Shown here one piece after another: positions 1-7,950 of a stretch of DNA of 18,663 nt. The translations under genes and the position numbers were made by a program. Origin of the DNA: Opitutales bacterium UBA7389 (GTDB taxonomy: Bacteria > Verrucomicrobiota > Verrucomicrobiia > Opitutales > Opitutaceae). Location: the NCBI GenBank assembly GCA_002474325.1, contig DKNL01000063.1:1-18663 (forward strand). Direction: 5' to 3'. Numbering within the stretch: position 1 is the first letter of the stretch; every line of letters begins with the position of its first letter. Under the pieces are notes generated by a model. The model did no database searches. It was not told where the DNA came from and saw only the letters and a program-made list of their open reading frames with translations.

Positions 1-1335
1 ATCTTATTTATCGCTGGGGAACCCAGTCATGGGTGGAATAAGCACGAATTTCCGGCCGGATGCGAGCTTCTCGCCAGCTGTCTCAATGAAAGTGGGCTAC
101 CCGTAGAATCGGCGGTAAACAAGGGTTGGCCAGAAGACCAAGCTACCCTCGAAAATGCCGATGCCATTGTGATATACTCCGATGGAAACGATAAGCACGT
201 AGCCCGTGGGAAGGCGACCGAATTGGCCGCATTATATCAAAATGGAGTGGGCTTCGCAGCATTACATTATGCCCTTGAACCAGGTGAACCCGCTTTGGAC
301 GACTTTTTGGAAACGGCCATTGGCGGATATTTTAAGGCCAATTGGTCCGTTAATCCCGTCTGGTCCCTCGAATCGCCACGTTTCGCGAAGCACCCGATAA
401 ATAGCGGGATCGAAGAACTAAAGCTAGAGGATGAATGGTACTATCACATTAAATTCAGGCCGAATTCCGCTCGCATCATTCATCTGCTCCAAACTGTCCC
501 TCCGCTTTCTTCGCTCGGAGAAGATGGTCCCAGAACCGGAAACCCAACGGTTCGCGAGGCCGTCTCCAGTGGCGCTCCACAATCGCTAGCCTGGGCCCAT
601 ATTGGCCAAGATGGCCAACGGGGATTCGGCTATACCGGTGGCCACTTTCATTATAATTGGAATCACCCTGGCGCTCGTAAACTTGTCCTCAATGGCATCG
701 CCTGGACCGCCGGGCTGGAATTTCCGGAAACTGGCATAGACTCGAACATAGCTCCCATTGTCGTTCATCAATCAATCGAACATGCTATCGCCCGAGGCGA
801 TTTGAAAGACACGCTTCGGCATCTAGCCAATGATCCAGAGCTTCTCAACCGACCCGGCCGGGGAAGCTACACTCCGCTGCAACAAGCAATCTTGAGAAAG
901 AAGCTAGATATCGTATCCACTCTAGTAGAACAAAAAGCAGACCCCAACACGCCTACCAATAGTGGACAAACCGCCTTACACATCGCCATCAGCAGGAATG
1001 ACTCGCAATCTACAAAGACGGTCCTCCAAGCGGGGGCTGACCTTTCCGCCAAAGACGACAATGGCTGGACGCCGCTTCACCTTGCCGCCGCCAAGAATCG
1101 CATCGAGCTAGTCGAAATCCTGCTGAACAACGGTTCGGAGATCAACTCCCTTAGCGATGCGGGAGGAACACCGCTGCACGAAGCATCAGTGAGCGGTAGC
1201 CCAGAGTTGATACGGCTCCTAATCGATAAGGGAGTAGATCCAACCGTTGTATCCAAAACAGGTAAGACAGCTCTGGATCATGCGGTTGAGTTTGAAAACG
1301 AAGCCGCTATTGTAATTCTGAGCGAATTTCAGTGA
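1..1335 (+). CDS. ThuA-like domain protein with C-terminal ankyrin repeats (5' end outside window)
   Basis: The frame is open from base 1, so the start codon lies upstream of the window; the first in-window ATG at 169 is internal. The first 240 or so visible residues match the ThuA (trehalose-utilisation-like, glutamine-amidotransferase-like fold) family: an opening strand LFIAGEPSHG, then KHEFPAG, DAIVIYSDGNDKH, a GVGFAALHYA segment, and a closing GFGYTGGHFHYNW plus LNGIAWTAG. Residues from about 260 to 444 are ankyrin repeats, recognisable as successive TPLxxA/TALHIA units (TPLQQAI, TALHIAI, TPLHLAAAKN, TPLHEASVSG, TALDHAV) with intervening GADxxxxDxxG turns. ThuA proteins are linked to sugar metabolism in PVC and other bacteria, but the biochemical role is poorly defined. 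The ankyrin half suggests protein binding; the partner is unknown. topB follows 40 bases downstream on the same strand. Family assignment is firm; function is not. Confidence 0.88.
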   Translation: MLFIAGEPSHGWNKHEFPAGCELLASCLNESGLPVESAVNKGWPEDQATLENADAIVIYSDGNDKHVARGKATELAALYQNGVGFAALHYALEPGEPALDDFLETAIGGYFKANWSVNPVWSLESPRFAKHPINSGIEELKLEDEWYYHIKFRPNSARIIHLLQTVPPLSSLGEDGPRTGNPTVREAVSSGAPQSLAWAHIGQDGQRGFGYTGGHFHYNWNHPGARKLVLNGIAWTAGLEFPETGIDSNIAPIVVHQSIEHAIARGDLKDTLRHLANDPELLNRPGRGSYTPLQQAILRKKLDIVSTLVEQKADPNTPTNSGQTALHIAISRNDSQSTKTVLQAGADLSAKDDNGWTPLHLAAAKNRIELVEILLNNGSEINSLSDAGGTPLHEASVSGSPELIRLLIDKGVDPTVVSKTGKTALDHAVEFENEAAIVILSEFQ

Positions 1336-1349
1336 TTTTCACCCGTTAC

Positions 1350-1361
1350 AGATTATAATCT
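1350..1361 (+). promoter_or_regulatory. Possible topB promoter -10 inside a 12-base palindrome
   Basis: AGATTATAATCT is a perfect palindrome lying 15 bases before the topB ATG, and it contains a consensus TATAAT at 1354-1359. No good -35 element is found at 16-18 bases spacing. If used, the transcript would have a leader of only about 10 bases, which agrees with the absence of a Shine-Dalgarno sequence before topB. Confidence 0.35.
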
Positions 1362-1375
1362 AATTCAATCTGCGC

Positions 1376-3721
1376 ATGAAGGTCGTCATCGCCGAAAAGC
1401 CATCGGTTGCTCGGGACATAGCCAAACATCTCGGAGCGAGCCAATCGCGAAGCGGCTATCTTGAGGGCAATGGATACGCAGTAACCTGGGCATTTGGACA
1501 CCTCGTCGAACTAAAGGAGCCAGAAGGCTACAAACCTGAGTGGAAATCTTGGAAACTCTCATCGCTACCCATGATTCCCGAAAAGTTCGAGCTCGCTTCC
1601 CGCGATGAACGTTCATCGCAAGAGCAACTGGACACAATCTCTTCTCTTTTCAAAAAAGCGAAAGAGATTATATGCGCCACTGACGCCGGGCGTGAGGGCG
1701 AGTTGATTTTCCGATATATTCTTTCTTGGTCCAATTGTGAGAATAAGCCGATTAAGCGTCTCTGGATCAGCTCCCTAACCAAAAAGGCAATCGCTAATGG
1801 CTTTTCCAATCTAGCTGAAGGAAGCGCTTACGACAATCTCTACTATGCTGCCAAGTCCCGAAGCGAAGCTGATTGGATCGTGGGCATCAACGCCACTCGC
1901 TTTTTCACAGTAGAGTACGGGAAACGGAATCTACTATTGAGCGTGGGACGCGTGCAAACGCCCATTCTCGCCATGATCGTACAGCGGGATAAGGATATTG
2001 AATCCTTCGATTCCAAAAACTTCTGGGAAGTTCATACAAAAGTTAAAGAAAGCCTCTTTCGGCACACCAAAGGCAAGTTCGATTCCCAGAAAAATGCATC
2101 CGCAATTGTATCCAAAATTGATGGTAAAGAATTGATCATCGAAGCAATCGAAAAGAAAGACGAAAAGTCCAACCCGCCATTGCTACTCGATCTCACAGAA
2201 TTACAGCGGGAACTCAATACTCGCCACGGACTCACTGCGGACGAAACCCTGAGAATCGCCCAAAATCTTTACGAGAACAAGCACATCACTTATCCTCGAA
2301 CCGATAGTCGCTACCTAACAAACGATCTCCAACCGACGATCGCTCCCTTATTGAAAAAATTCCTTCCCTTCCGCGAAAAGGAAATTGGGAAACTCGAACT
2401 CGACAACCTCAAGTTTAGCAAACGCATCGTCAATGATTCTAGGGTTTCAGATCACCACGCTATAATACCCACCGACTCGCTCCCTAAAAAACTGAACGAT
2501 CAAGAAAAGAAGGTCTACAACGCCATCTTGACCCGCTTGATTGCGGTATTCTATCCACCTTGCATCAAATCAGTCACTACGGTTGAGGCGAGCTGTGAAA
2601 AGGAGCCCTTCAAGGCCCGCGGGACCCAGATAAGAGACCCAGGCTGGCAGGCTCTCTACCCGGCCAGCGAAAAGCAGAGGAAGAAAGCGGCAAAGAAATC
2701 AGGCAATCAGGCTTCGGCCGAGCAGCCTATTCCGGACTTCCAAACAGGCGAGCAATACTTACATAAACCCCGGGTCGAGACGTTTAAGGCTTCACCCCCT
2801 AAACGGTTCACCGAGGCAAGTCTCCTCCAGCTTATGGAGACCGCAGGCAAGAACATAGAAGACGAAGAGCTCAAAGACGCCCTAAAAGACCAAGGCATTG
2901 GAACGCCCGCTACGCGGGCATCAATAATTGAAACCTTAATACAGAGGGATTTCATTGAAAGACGTCGTAAGAGCTTGGTTAGTGCCTCAAAAGGCCGTCA
3001 GCTAATCGCCATCGTACAAGATGAACGCCTAAAGTCGCCCGAACTAACTGGCGAATGGGAATACCGGCTAAAGAAAATGGAAAGGGGCGAGTACGATCCC
3101 CAGCAGTTTAGAAAAGAGGTCGAAACCTATATTCGGGAGATTCTGTCGGCAACATCAGAAAAAACAATTGATCTCAAGAATCTCGGGCCTTGTCCAATAT
3201 GCGAAGCTTCTGTTATTCGGGGGAAAACTGGATACGGATGCTCTCAATGGCGGCAAGGATGCTCATTCGCGATCCGAGAAGATTCTCTGGGAGCTAATAT
3301 CTCGCCAACGCTGATGCGCGAGTTGCTCTTGAACCGGCAAAGCCTTTCTTCAGTTGGAATCAGCCACGAGGGAAATCGTGCCTTGGCAAAGCTGAAGCTA
3401 ACCAAAGAAGGGAAACTTGAATACACGATTTTCAATTCGAATAATCCCGATTCTAACGATCCATCCATTGGACTCTGCCCCGTCTGTGGCGGCCCAGTCA
3501 ACGAAAGGAAAGGGAGCTATAGCTGCGGGAATTGGCGACAGGGGTGCCGTTTCGCTATTTGGAAGGTGATCGCCAAAAAGGAAATCGATAGAGATACGGC
3601 GATCTGTCTCCTCAAAGATAAAACTACTGCCGTCATTGACGGATTCAAATCGAAATCGGGGAAGGACTTCTCCGCCCATCTGGAGATCCGAAACGGCGAG
3701 GTGAAGTTCCTTTTCGAATAG
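1376..3721 (+). CDS. topB: DNA topoisomerase III (type IA)
   Basis: Type IA topoisomerase that passes one DNA strand through a transient single-strand break, acting in decatenation and recombination intermediates. The Toprim domain opens with VVIAEKPSVARDIA (glutamate E7) and has the acidic motif ATDAGREGE at 101-109. The active-site region NKHITYPRTDSRYL places the catalytic tyrosine at Y306. The C-terminus (about 600-781) carries two Cys4 zinc-ribbon-like repeats: CPIC at 606 followed by CSQWRQGC, and CPVC followed by CGNWRQGC, joined by a basic linker. Length 781 aa fits TopB with a zinc-ribbon tail. The second Asp of the usual TDxDREGE motif is Gly here, a variant I recall from other bacterial TopB proteins. 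ATG 1376 begins the conserved MKVVIAEKPS, so the start is secure despite no visible ribosome site. Confidence 0.95.
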   Translation: MKVVIAEKPSVARDIAKHLGASQSRSGYLEGNGYAVTWAFGHLVELKEPEGYKPEWKSWKLSSLPMIPEKFELASRDERSSQEQLDTISSLFKKAKEIICATDAGREGELIFRYILSWSNCENKPIKRLWISSLTKKAIANGFSNLAEGSAYDNLYYAAKSRSEADWIVGINATRFFTVEYGKRNLLLSVGRVQTPILAMIVQRDKDIESFDSKNFWEVHTKVKESLFRHTKGKFDSQKNASAIVSKIDGKELIIEAIEKKDEKSNPPLLLDLTELQRELNTRHGLTADETLRIAQNLYENKHITYPRTDSRYLTNDLQPTIAPLLKKFLPFREKEIGKLELDNLKFSKRIVNDSRVSDHHAIIPTDSLPKKLNDQEKKVYNAILTRLIAVFYPPCIKSVTTVEASCEKEPFKARGTQIRDPGWQALYPASEKQRKKAAKKSGNQASAEQPIPDFQTGEQYLHKPRVETFKASPPKRFTEASLLQLMETAGKNIEDEELKDALKDQGIGTPATRASIIETLIQRDFIERRRKSLVSASKGRQLIAIVQDERLKSPELTGEWEYRLKKMERGEYDPQQFRKEVETYIREILSATSEKTIDLKNLGPCPICEASVIRGKTGYGCSQWRQGCSFAIREDSLGANISPTLMRELLLNRQSLSSVGISHEGNRALAKLKLTKEGKLEYTIFNSNNPDSNDPSIGLCPVCGGPVNERKGSYSCGNWRQGCRFAIWKVIAKKEIDRDTAICLLKDKTTAVIDGFKSKSGKDFSAHLEIRNGEVKFLFE

Positions 3722-3804
3722 ACCTTTTCGCGAGTGGGAGATGAGCGAAATCACTAAGAATTAAGCACAATCAATCAAGAGAGGAGGCTTGTCCGAATTT
3801 CCAA

Positions 3805-3852
3805 TTCAGGTAAGATAATAATGCTCAATATACTTTTTACGAATCAGAAAGG
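3805..3852 (+). promoter_or_regulatory. Weak promoter and Shine-Dalgarno of the small membrane protein gene
   Basis: TTCAGG (3805-3810) and TATACT (3829-3834) are 18 bases apart and could be a sigma-70-type promoter. AGAAAGG at 3846-3852 sits 7 bases before the ATG at 3860 and is a reasonable ribosome binding site, one of the few clear ones in the window. It supports the downstream start. Only the match to consensus is seen; no test was possible. Confidence 0.35.
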
Positions 3853-3859
3853 TTGAACT

Positions 3860-4171
3860 ATGATTATAACGCGTAAATTCGGTAAACTCATCAGAAGACG
3901 TGCCACTCCGTTCCACATCTTTCCCGCATCCATCCTAGGCATGCTAATCGGATTTGCCCCGGGTTTTCAACAGGCTCCCGAGCTTCTGATATTCTGGATC
4001 GGTTGCCTTATCATCCTAAATGCCAATCTATTTCTGGCCAGTCTGGTCAGAATCCTAGGGATACTCCTGTCGATCGCCCTTATGCCGGTGGCTTTCGCCA
4101 CCGGGAGGTTTCTCTTTGGGGGCCCAACCAATCCGCTATTCGCTTCTTTGGGGAACGGCAACCATCGTTGA
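3860..4171 (+). CDS. Small membrane protein, possibly truncated
   Basis: 103-residue protein with a basic N-terminus (MIITRKFGKLIRRR) followed by at least two strongly hydrophobic segments: about residues 22-37 (ASILGMLIGFAPGF region) and 43-83 (LLIFWIGCLIILNANLFLA, then a further hydrophobic run to VAFATGRFLF). The pattern of KLIR, ATPF, G-x-APGF, LNANLFLA and GRFLFGGPTNPLF resembles, from memory, the longer TIGR03546/DUF2062-like membrane proteins, which continue for several more hydrophobic segments. Here the frame stops shortly after GGPTNPLFASL, so it may be a truncated member. Function is unknown. Its stop codon (TGA 4169-4171) overlaps the TTG start proposed for the glycosyltransferase, so the two are probably translationally coupled. 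A Shine-Dalgarno sequence supports the ATG. Confidence 0.7.
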   Translation: MIITRKFGKLIRRRATPFHIFPASILGMLIGFAPGFQQAPELLIFWIGCLIILNANLFLASLVRILGILLSIALMPVAFATGRFLFGGPTNPLFASLGNGNHR

Positions 4172-5019
4172 AAACGGCCCCCAATAATCCGCTTCTCGCC
4201 GCCATCGTTCCCACATTCAACCGCTCGGGAACACTTGCTCGCTGCCTCGATTCCATATTTGCCCAAACGCTACAGCCCGACGAGATCATCGTAGTCGACG
4301 ATGGGTCAACGGATGGATCAACGCAGAATCTTGAGAAGGAGTACCCAGGACTCCGACTGATCGTCCAGAGACACTCTGGAGTGAGCCGAGCCCGGAATAC
4401 CGGCATAGAGGCCGCCCAATCAAGATGGATAGCCTTTATCGATTCGGACGATGTGTGGCTTCCGCAAAAATGCGCCAAACAGATTGAAGCCCTGTCTCAG
4501 AACCCAGGTGCCTTGGTATGCCATACTGAGGAGGCCTGGATCTTTCGAGGAACGCCTAAAACCGTGCCTAAAGACTATCGCAAATCGGGCGGTCGAATTT
4601 TCCTAAACTGCCTGCCCCGATGTGCGATCTCACCATCAACGGCTGTAATTGATAGAAACCTACTAGTTTCGCTTGGCGGATTTGACGAATCCCTGCCTGC
4701 CTGCGAAGACTATGACCTGTGGCTTAGAATCACTGCCCATCACTCAGTCCTCCTTGTCGATGAACCGTTGATTGAAAAAAATGGAGGTCATCCAGACCAG
4801 CTTTCGAACCAGATCGGCCTCGATGAATACAGAATCAAAGCCCTAGATAAACTCCTCACAAGCAAAGTGAGATTGAAACCCGAATACAGAGAACAAGCTA
4901 TTGCTACGCTCTTGGAAAAATGCGCGATACACGCGAAAGGACTAGAAAAGAGAGGAAACAGTGAAAAAGCATCCCTCTACCGTTCGATTGCCAACCAATT
5001 CCAACAGTCTAGTTCATAG
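4168..5019 (+). CDS. Family 2 glycosyltransferase (GT-A fold), TTG start
   Basis: Inverting GT2 enzyme that transfers a sugar from a nucleotide-sugar to an acceptor, probably in cell-surface or exopolysaccharide synthesis; donor and acceptor cannot be told. With the TTG start the protein has 283 residues: LLAAIVPTFNRSG (9-21) opens the nucleotide-binding fold, EIIVVDDGSTDGS (39-51) is the classic GT2 motif, the DxD-type metal site is FIDSDD (90-95), and GGFDESLPACEDYDLWLRI contains the acceptor-side ED region. The frame is open further upstream to an ATG at 4003, but those 55 codons lie entirely inside the membrane protein gene in another frame and look nothing like a GT2 N-terminus. TTG at 4168 forms a TTGA overlap with the upstream stop and starts right before the conserved fold. 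The 3' end overlaps the convergent DUF1080 gene by 6 bases. Confidence 0.88.
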   Translation: MKTAPNNPLLAAIVPTFNRSGTLARCLDSIFAQTLQPDEIIVVDDGSTDGSTQNLEKEYPGLRLIVQRHSGVSRARNTGIEAAQSRWIAFIDSDDVWLPQKCAKQIEALSQNPGALVCHTEEAWIFRGTPKTVPKDYRKSGGRIFLNCLPRCAISPSTAVIDRNLLVSLGGFDESLPACEDYDLWLRITAHHSVLLVDEPLIEKNGGHPDQLSNQIGLDEYRIKALDKLLTSKVRLKPEYREQAIATLLEKCAIHAKGLEKRGNSEKASLYRSIANQFQQSSS

Positions 5020-5637
5020 CTCCTTCAGAACAATATCCTTATACCAGGCCTCCATGGGCCCACCACTGTGGACCTGCAAAGCGACGACGCCGCTTCGCTC
5101 AATGGTGTCGTCGACTTCAGTAAAATCCACTGTCTTCATGCCATTCAGCCACAATTGAATTCGGGCTCCTTCTGCTCTAATCACATATTCGTTCCAATCC
5201 TGGTGATTCACGACTTTCATCACCTCTTCCAGATCCGGACCTAACAAAACCTTCCGTCTCCGCGACTCATCGTACAACGCCCCCCAGTATTTGCCGCCCA
5301 TATCCGCCTGATAGCCGATTACTTCGTGATGATCCGGAATCCGCTTCGTTCTAAACTGGACGCCCGCATTAACCTTCTCCCCGATCATTTTGAACTTCAG
5401 CCTTAGCTCAAAATCCCCAAATGCCTGCTTTGTGCTCAAAAACTGATTCTTCGGAATGTCCGCTTTCAGTGTACCTGCGACGATTGACCCATTCTCAATC
5501 CTGAAGGACTCCATCGGCCCCTCCCAACCATTAAATGTCTTTCCATCAAAAAGAATCACATCACTTCCAGATTGGGAGCACCCTGAAATAAGGACTAGGA
5601 GGAGGGAAAGAGAACCGAGAATAATAGATGATTTCAT
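5014..5637 (-). CDS. DUF1080 / 3-keto-disaccharide hydrolase-family lipoprotein
   Basis: 207 residues. The N-terminus is a lipoprotein signal with lipobox ISGC (Cys20), so it is expected to be membrane-anchored and periplasmic or surface exposed. The remainder matches the 3-keto-disaccharide hydrolase family (PF06439, formerly DUF1080), a concanavalin-like beta-sandwich: VILFDGKTFNGWEG, FRIENGSIVAG, FGDFELRLKFKM, NAGVQFRTKRIP, GYQADMGGKYWGALYDE and RIQLWLNGMKTVDF. Family members cleave 3-keto-glycosides or occur as lectin-like subunits; many PVC genomes hold dozens, so the substrate cannot be assigned. The gene lies 91 bases downstream of the lactate permease on the same strand and may be co-transcribed, although a link in function is not obvious. 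No Shine-Dalgarno is visible before the ATG. Confidence 0.9.
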   Translation of the reverse strand: MKSSIILGSLSLLLVLISGCSQSGSDVILFDGKTFNGWEGPMESFRIENGSIVAGTLKADIPKNQFLSTKQAFGDFELRLKFKMIGEKVNAGVQFRTKRIPDHHEVIGYQADMGGKYWGALYDESRRRKVLLGPDLEEVMKVVNHQDWNEYVIRAEGARIQLWLNGMKTVDFTEVDDTIERSGVVALQVHSGGPMEAWYKDIVLKEL

Positions 5638-5729
5638 AATTCGAATCTAAACCCGATGAGTCCGCTGGCCAATCTTCTTTTAATCGGACGCAACGATCTT
5701 CTATTAACTACGAAGTCTACAAGGATCCA

Positions 5730-7511
5730 CTAGCTTTCCTTCTCCAGGGCTTCCGATCGTATACCTACAAAAATAAACCAAATGATTAACAAGACAAAAC
5801 CTGCCACAAAGATAGTGCCCAGAGTTCTCCCCGGACCCCCGATCATAACCAACCCAAGCGCTCCCGCGAAGAGAGCGTAGCCCATCATCGGGGCAAGCGT
5901 TTTCCGTATCACACTACCCTCTTTCCCAAGAAGCCCCACTGTCGCAGATGCGAAGACCACATTGTGGACGCATATCATATTCCCGGCAGCGCCCCCTACG
6001 GCTTGTAGGGCAACCACGATGTGCTCAGTAGCTCCGATCTTCTGGGCCATGCTGAATTGGAAAAACGCGAATAGCATATTACTGATGGTGTTGCTTCCCG
6101 CGATGAATGCTCCCAAACCTCCAATGGTTGGGGCGATCAATGGCCATAGTGATCCGAATAAAGTGGATACGCCGTCCGCCAACACGATGGGCATTTGAGC
6201 CAGCGAGTCGGATTTAGAATTAATGAAAACTTGCACCATTGGGACAGCGAATACCAATGCACTAGCTGCTCCTAGCACGGTTCGACCAGACTCTCCAAGC
6301 GATTGCCTAATTTGAGTCTGATTCATGCGGAATATAGCGTAGCATAGAACGACCGTCAACACGAAGATGAAACCAGGGAGATACAGAGGCTGTGATTTCG
6401 TTCCGATTCCGCTATTGAAAATATTGGCCCAGGAAATTGTTACGGCGTCAGAGGTGATAAGTGCCTTGATTGGCTGAACCGTTCGAGTAACGACAAGCAA
6501 TGCCGCGACAATCAAATAGGGGGACCAGGCTTTGATCAAATGACCGCCCGAAACTTTAGCCGCTTGGTCGTGGGCATCAATTTGCAGTTCACCTCTCCAC
6601 TCGGTATCCCATTCTTCTTCATCAGGAAATGCCCATGCCTTCTTTGGCTTAAACAATCCTGCTCGTGTCGCGGGTACTACAAGGCATAGACCAACTAGAG
6701 CTCCCAGAAGACTCGGAAACTCCGGTCCCAAGAAACGGGCCAGTATGTTCGACGGAATCGTAAATGCCAGGCCTGCAAAAAGAGCGAATTTCCAAATGGC
6801 CAAGCCTTCCCTAAAAGAACGATTCTTCCCAAAAAACCTGGTCATTACCGACACCATAATCAACGGAACGAAAGAACCGGCAATTCCATGTAGCAAGGCC
6901 ACGGTCGCTCCAATTAAATGCAGGTAGGATTCATGCGTCATACCCAGGGCAACGACAACCGAGGCTACTTCCGTTTGGCCAGAAAGCCCCGTATTCACAC
7001 CAACCAATATTGGCGTCCCTACCGCTCCGAAAGAAACAGGCGTGCTTTGGATAATTAAAGCTACAACTACAGCAGCCATCGCCGGGAATCCTATGGCCAC
7101 GAGCAATGGAGCGGCGATCGCCGCCGGAGCTCCGAAACCGGCCGCACCTTCGATAAAAGAACCGAATAGCCACGCAATTATGATCGCCTGGACGCGCCTA
7201 TCCGGGGAGATGTCTATGAATCCTTGTCGAATAGCGTGTATGTCGCCGCACGCCTTGAGGGTATTCAACAGCAAGATTGCCCCAAAGACTATAAATAGCA
7301 GATTTGCAGCCGTGACCAATCCATGAATACTCGCCGCCACTATTTGAGCGCCAGGTGTATTCCAAACTAAGAAAGCGATGAGGACTGTCACGAAATAGGC
7401 GATAGGCATAGCGTTCTTGGCTGGCCAACGAAGAATTACAAGGAGTAGCATCACGATCGCGATTGGAGCGAGCGCTATCAGTGACAATGCGACAAGGGGG
7501 AGATCGTTCAT
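5730..7511 (-). CDS. lldP: L-lactate permease (LctP/LldP family)
   Basis: 593-residue integral membrane protein, hydrophobic almost throughout, with a pattern fitting 12-14 transmembrane helices. The family hallmark is clear at about residues 110-175: IAWLFGSFIEGAAGFGAP followed by AAIAAPLLVAIGFPAMAA and STPVSFGAVGTPILVG. The C-terminal half has the conserved GLGAFIAGSNTISNMLFAFFQ and AAGNMICVHNVVFASATVGL. LctP-family proteins import lactate (and in some members glycolate) with protons. A hydrophilic loop around residues 285-320 (KKAWAFPDEEEWDTEWRGEL) is probably cytoplasmic. No lactate dehydrogenase or regulator gene is adjacent in the window. The leader just before the ATG is pyrimidine-rich and lacks a Shine-Dalgarno sequence. 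Confidence 0.93.
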   Translation of the reverse strand: MNDLPLVALSLIALAPIAIVMLLLVILRWPAKNAMPIAYFVTVLIAFLVWNTPGAQIVAASIHGLVTAANLLFIVFGAILLLNTLKACGDIHAIRQGFIDISPDRRVQAIIIAWLFGSFIEGAAGFGAPAAIAAPLLVAIGFPAMAAVVVALIIQSTPVSFGAVGTPILVGVNTGLSGQTEVASVVVALGMTHESYLHLIGATVALLHGIAGSFVPLIMVSVMTRFFGKNRSFREGLAIWKFALFAGLAFTIPSNILARFLGPEFPSLLGALVGLCLVVPATRAGLFKPKKAWAFPDEEEWDTEWRGELQIDAHDQAAKVSGGHLIKAWSPYLIVAALLVVTRTVQPIKALITSDAVTISWANIFNSGIGTKSQPLYLPGFIFVLTVVLCYAIFRMNQTQIRQSLGESGRTVLGAASALVFAVPMVQVFINSKSDSLAQMPIVLADGVSTLFGSLWPLIAPTIGGLGAFIAGSNTISNMLFAFFQFSMAQKIGATEHIVVALQAVGGAAGNMICVHNVVFASATVGLLGKEGSVIRKTLAPMMGYALFAGALGLVMIGGPGRTLGTIFVAGFVLLIIWFIFVGIRSEALEKES

Positions 7512-7687
7512 TACGGAGAAGATGAAGGGGGGGATGAGATTGTTAGCCCGATCGAGGACTAAGGGAAAGCCAAGACTATCGAACGTTTTTCTGGCAGGGA
7601 AATCTATGGGTTTCGGAAGCTAATTTAGATATGCACAACCGATTAGTTCACCACGGTAAAGCGAAAAACTTTTGCACTTTGTCCAGC
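7512..7687. other. Gene-free part of a 439-base stretch without an intact gene
   Basis: Between the permease start and the next intact gene (7951) there is no complete coding sequence. The 7688-7882 part holds a gene fragment described separately. In 7512-7687 I see no convincing promoter, operator or terminator; it presumably carries the permease promoter on the minus strand. A hairpin of six base pairs, CAGCTC-AATTCA-GAGCTG at 7684-7701, sits at the 3' end of the fragment but lacks an immediate U-run. Confidence 0.5.
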
Positions 7688-7882
7688 TCAATTCAGAGCT
7701 GCTTTCAGTTTCTCAAATTCCGATTGCGTCAGTGGCTTAAATCCACGAGAGATAGTCATCGCTATCTTATCCCCAGAACTTATATTCCCCTGTAGTGAAT
7801 AATCAACGAATTTTAGCGATAACTCGGGCAATGAGGATATCCAAACCAGAACGAAAGCGATAGTCGCCAGTTTGGTCCAATT
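7688..7882 (-). pseudogene. Decayed paralogue fragment of the downstream-strand neighbour (C-terminal tail)
   Basis: A minus-strand frame is open for 64 codons between a TAG (7883-7885) and a TGA (7688-7690), with no ATG or GTG near its beginning. Its end reads SGDKIAMTISRGFKPLTQSE then FEKLKAALN. The C-terminus of the intact gene next door (7951-8862) reads GGEQVALSNSNGLKPLTPEQ then VATFRELEAK. Shared positions include PExS, a G-[ED]-[QK]-[VI]-A core and G[LF]KPLT followed by an amphipathic helix, so homology is evident. The first 15 or so codons (KLATIAFVLVWISS) look like a signal sequence. This would fit a tandem copy that lost its middle and its start codon. A hairpin TCTAGC-TTCCC-GCTAGA (7882-7898) separates the two. 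It could also be a small gene with a non-standard start, which I think less likely. Confidence 0.6.
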
Positions 7883-7950
7883 CTAGCTTCCCGCTAGATC
7901 GATAGGCACGCTTCCACTTTCGTTATGAATACCCTATAGCTTACGTTATT

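Noticed and set aside
3725..3749. Hairpin TTTCGC...GCGAAA after topB as a terminator
   Set aside because: The stem is short, the loop is 13 bases and no U-run follows.
4003..4167. 55-codon N-terminal extension of the glycosyltransferase starting at an ATG at 4003
   Set aside because: It lies wholly within the membrane protein gene in another frame and its composition is unlike any GT2 N-terminus; TTG 4168 is better placed.
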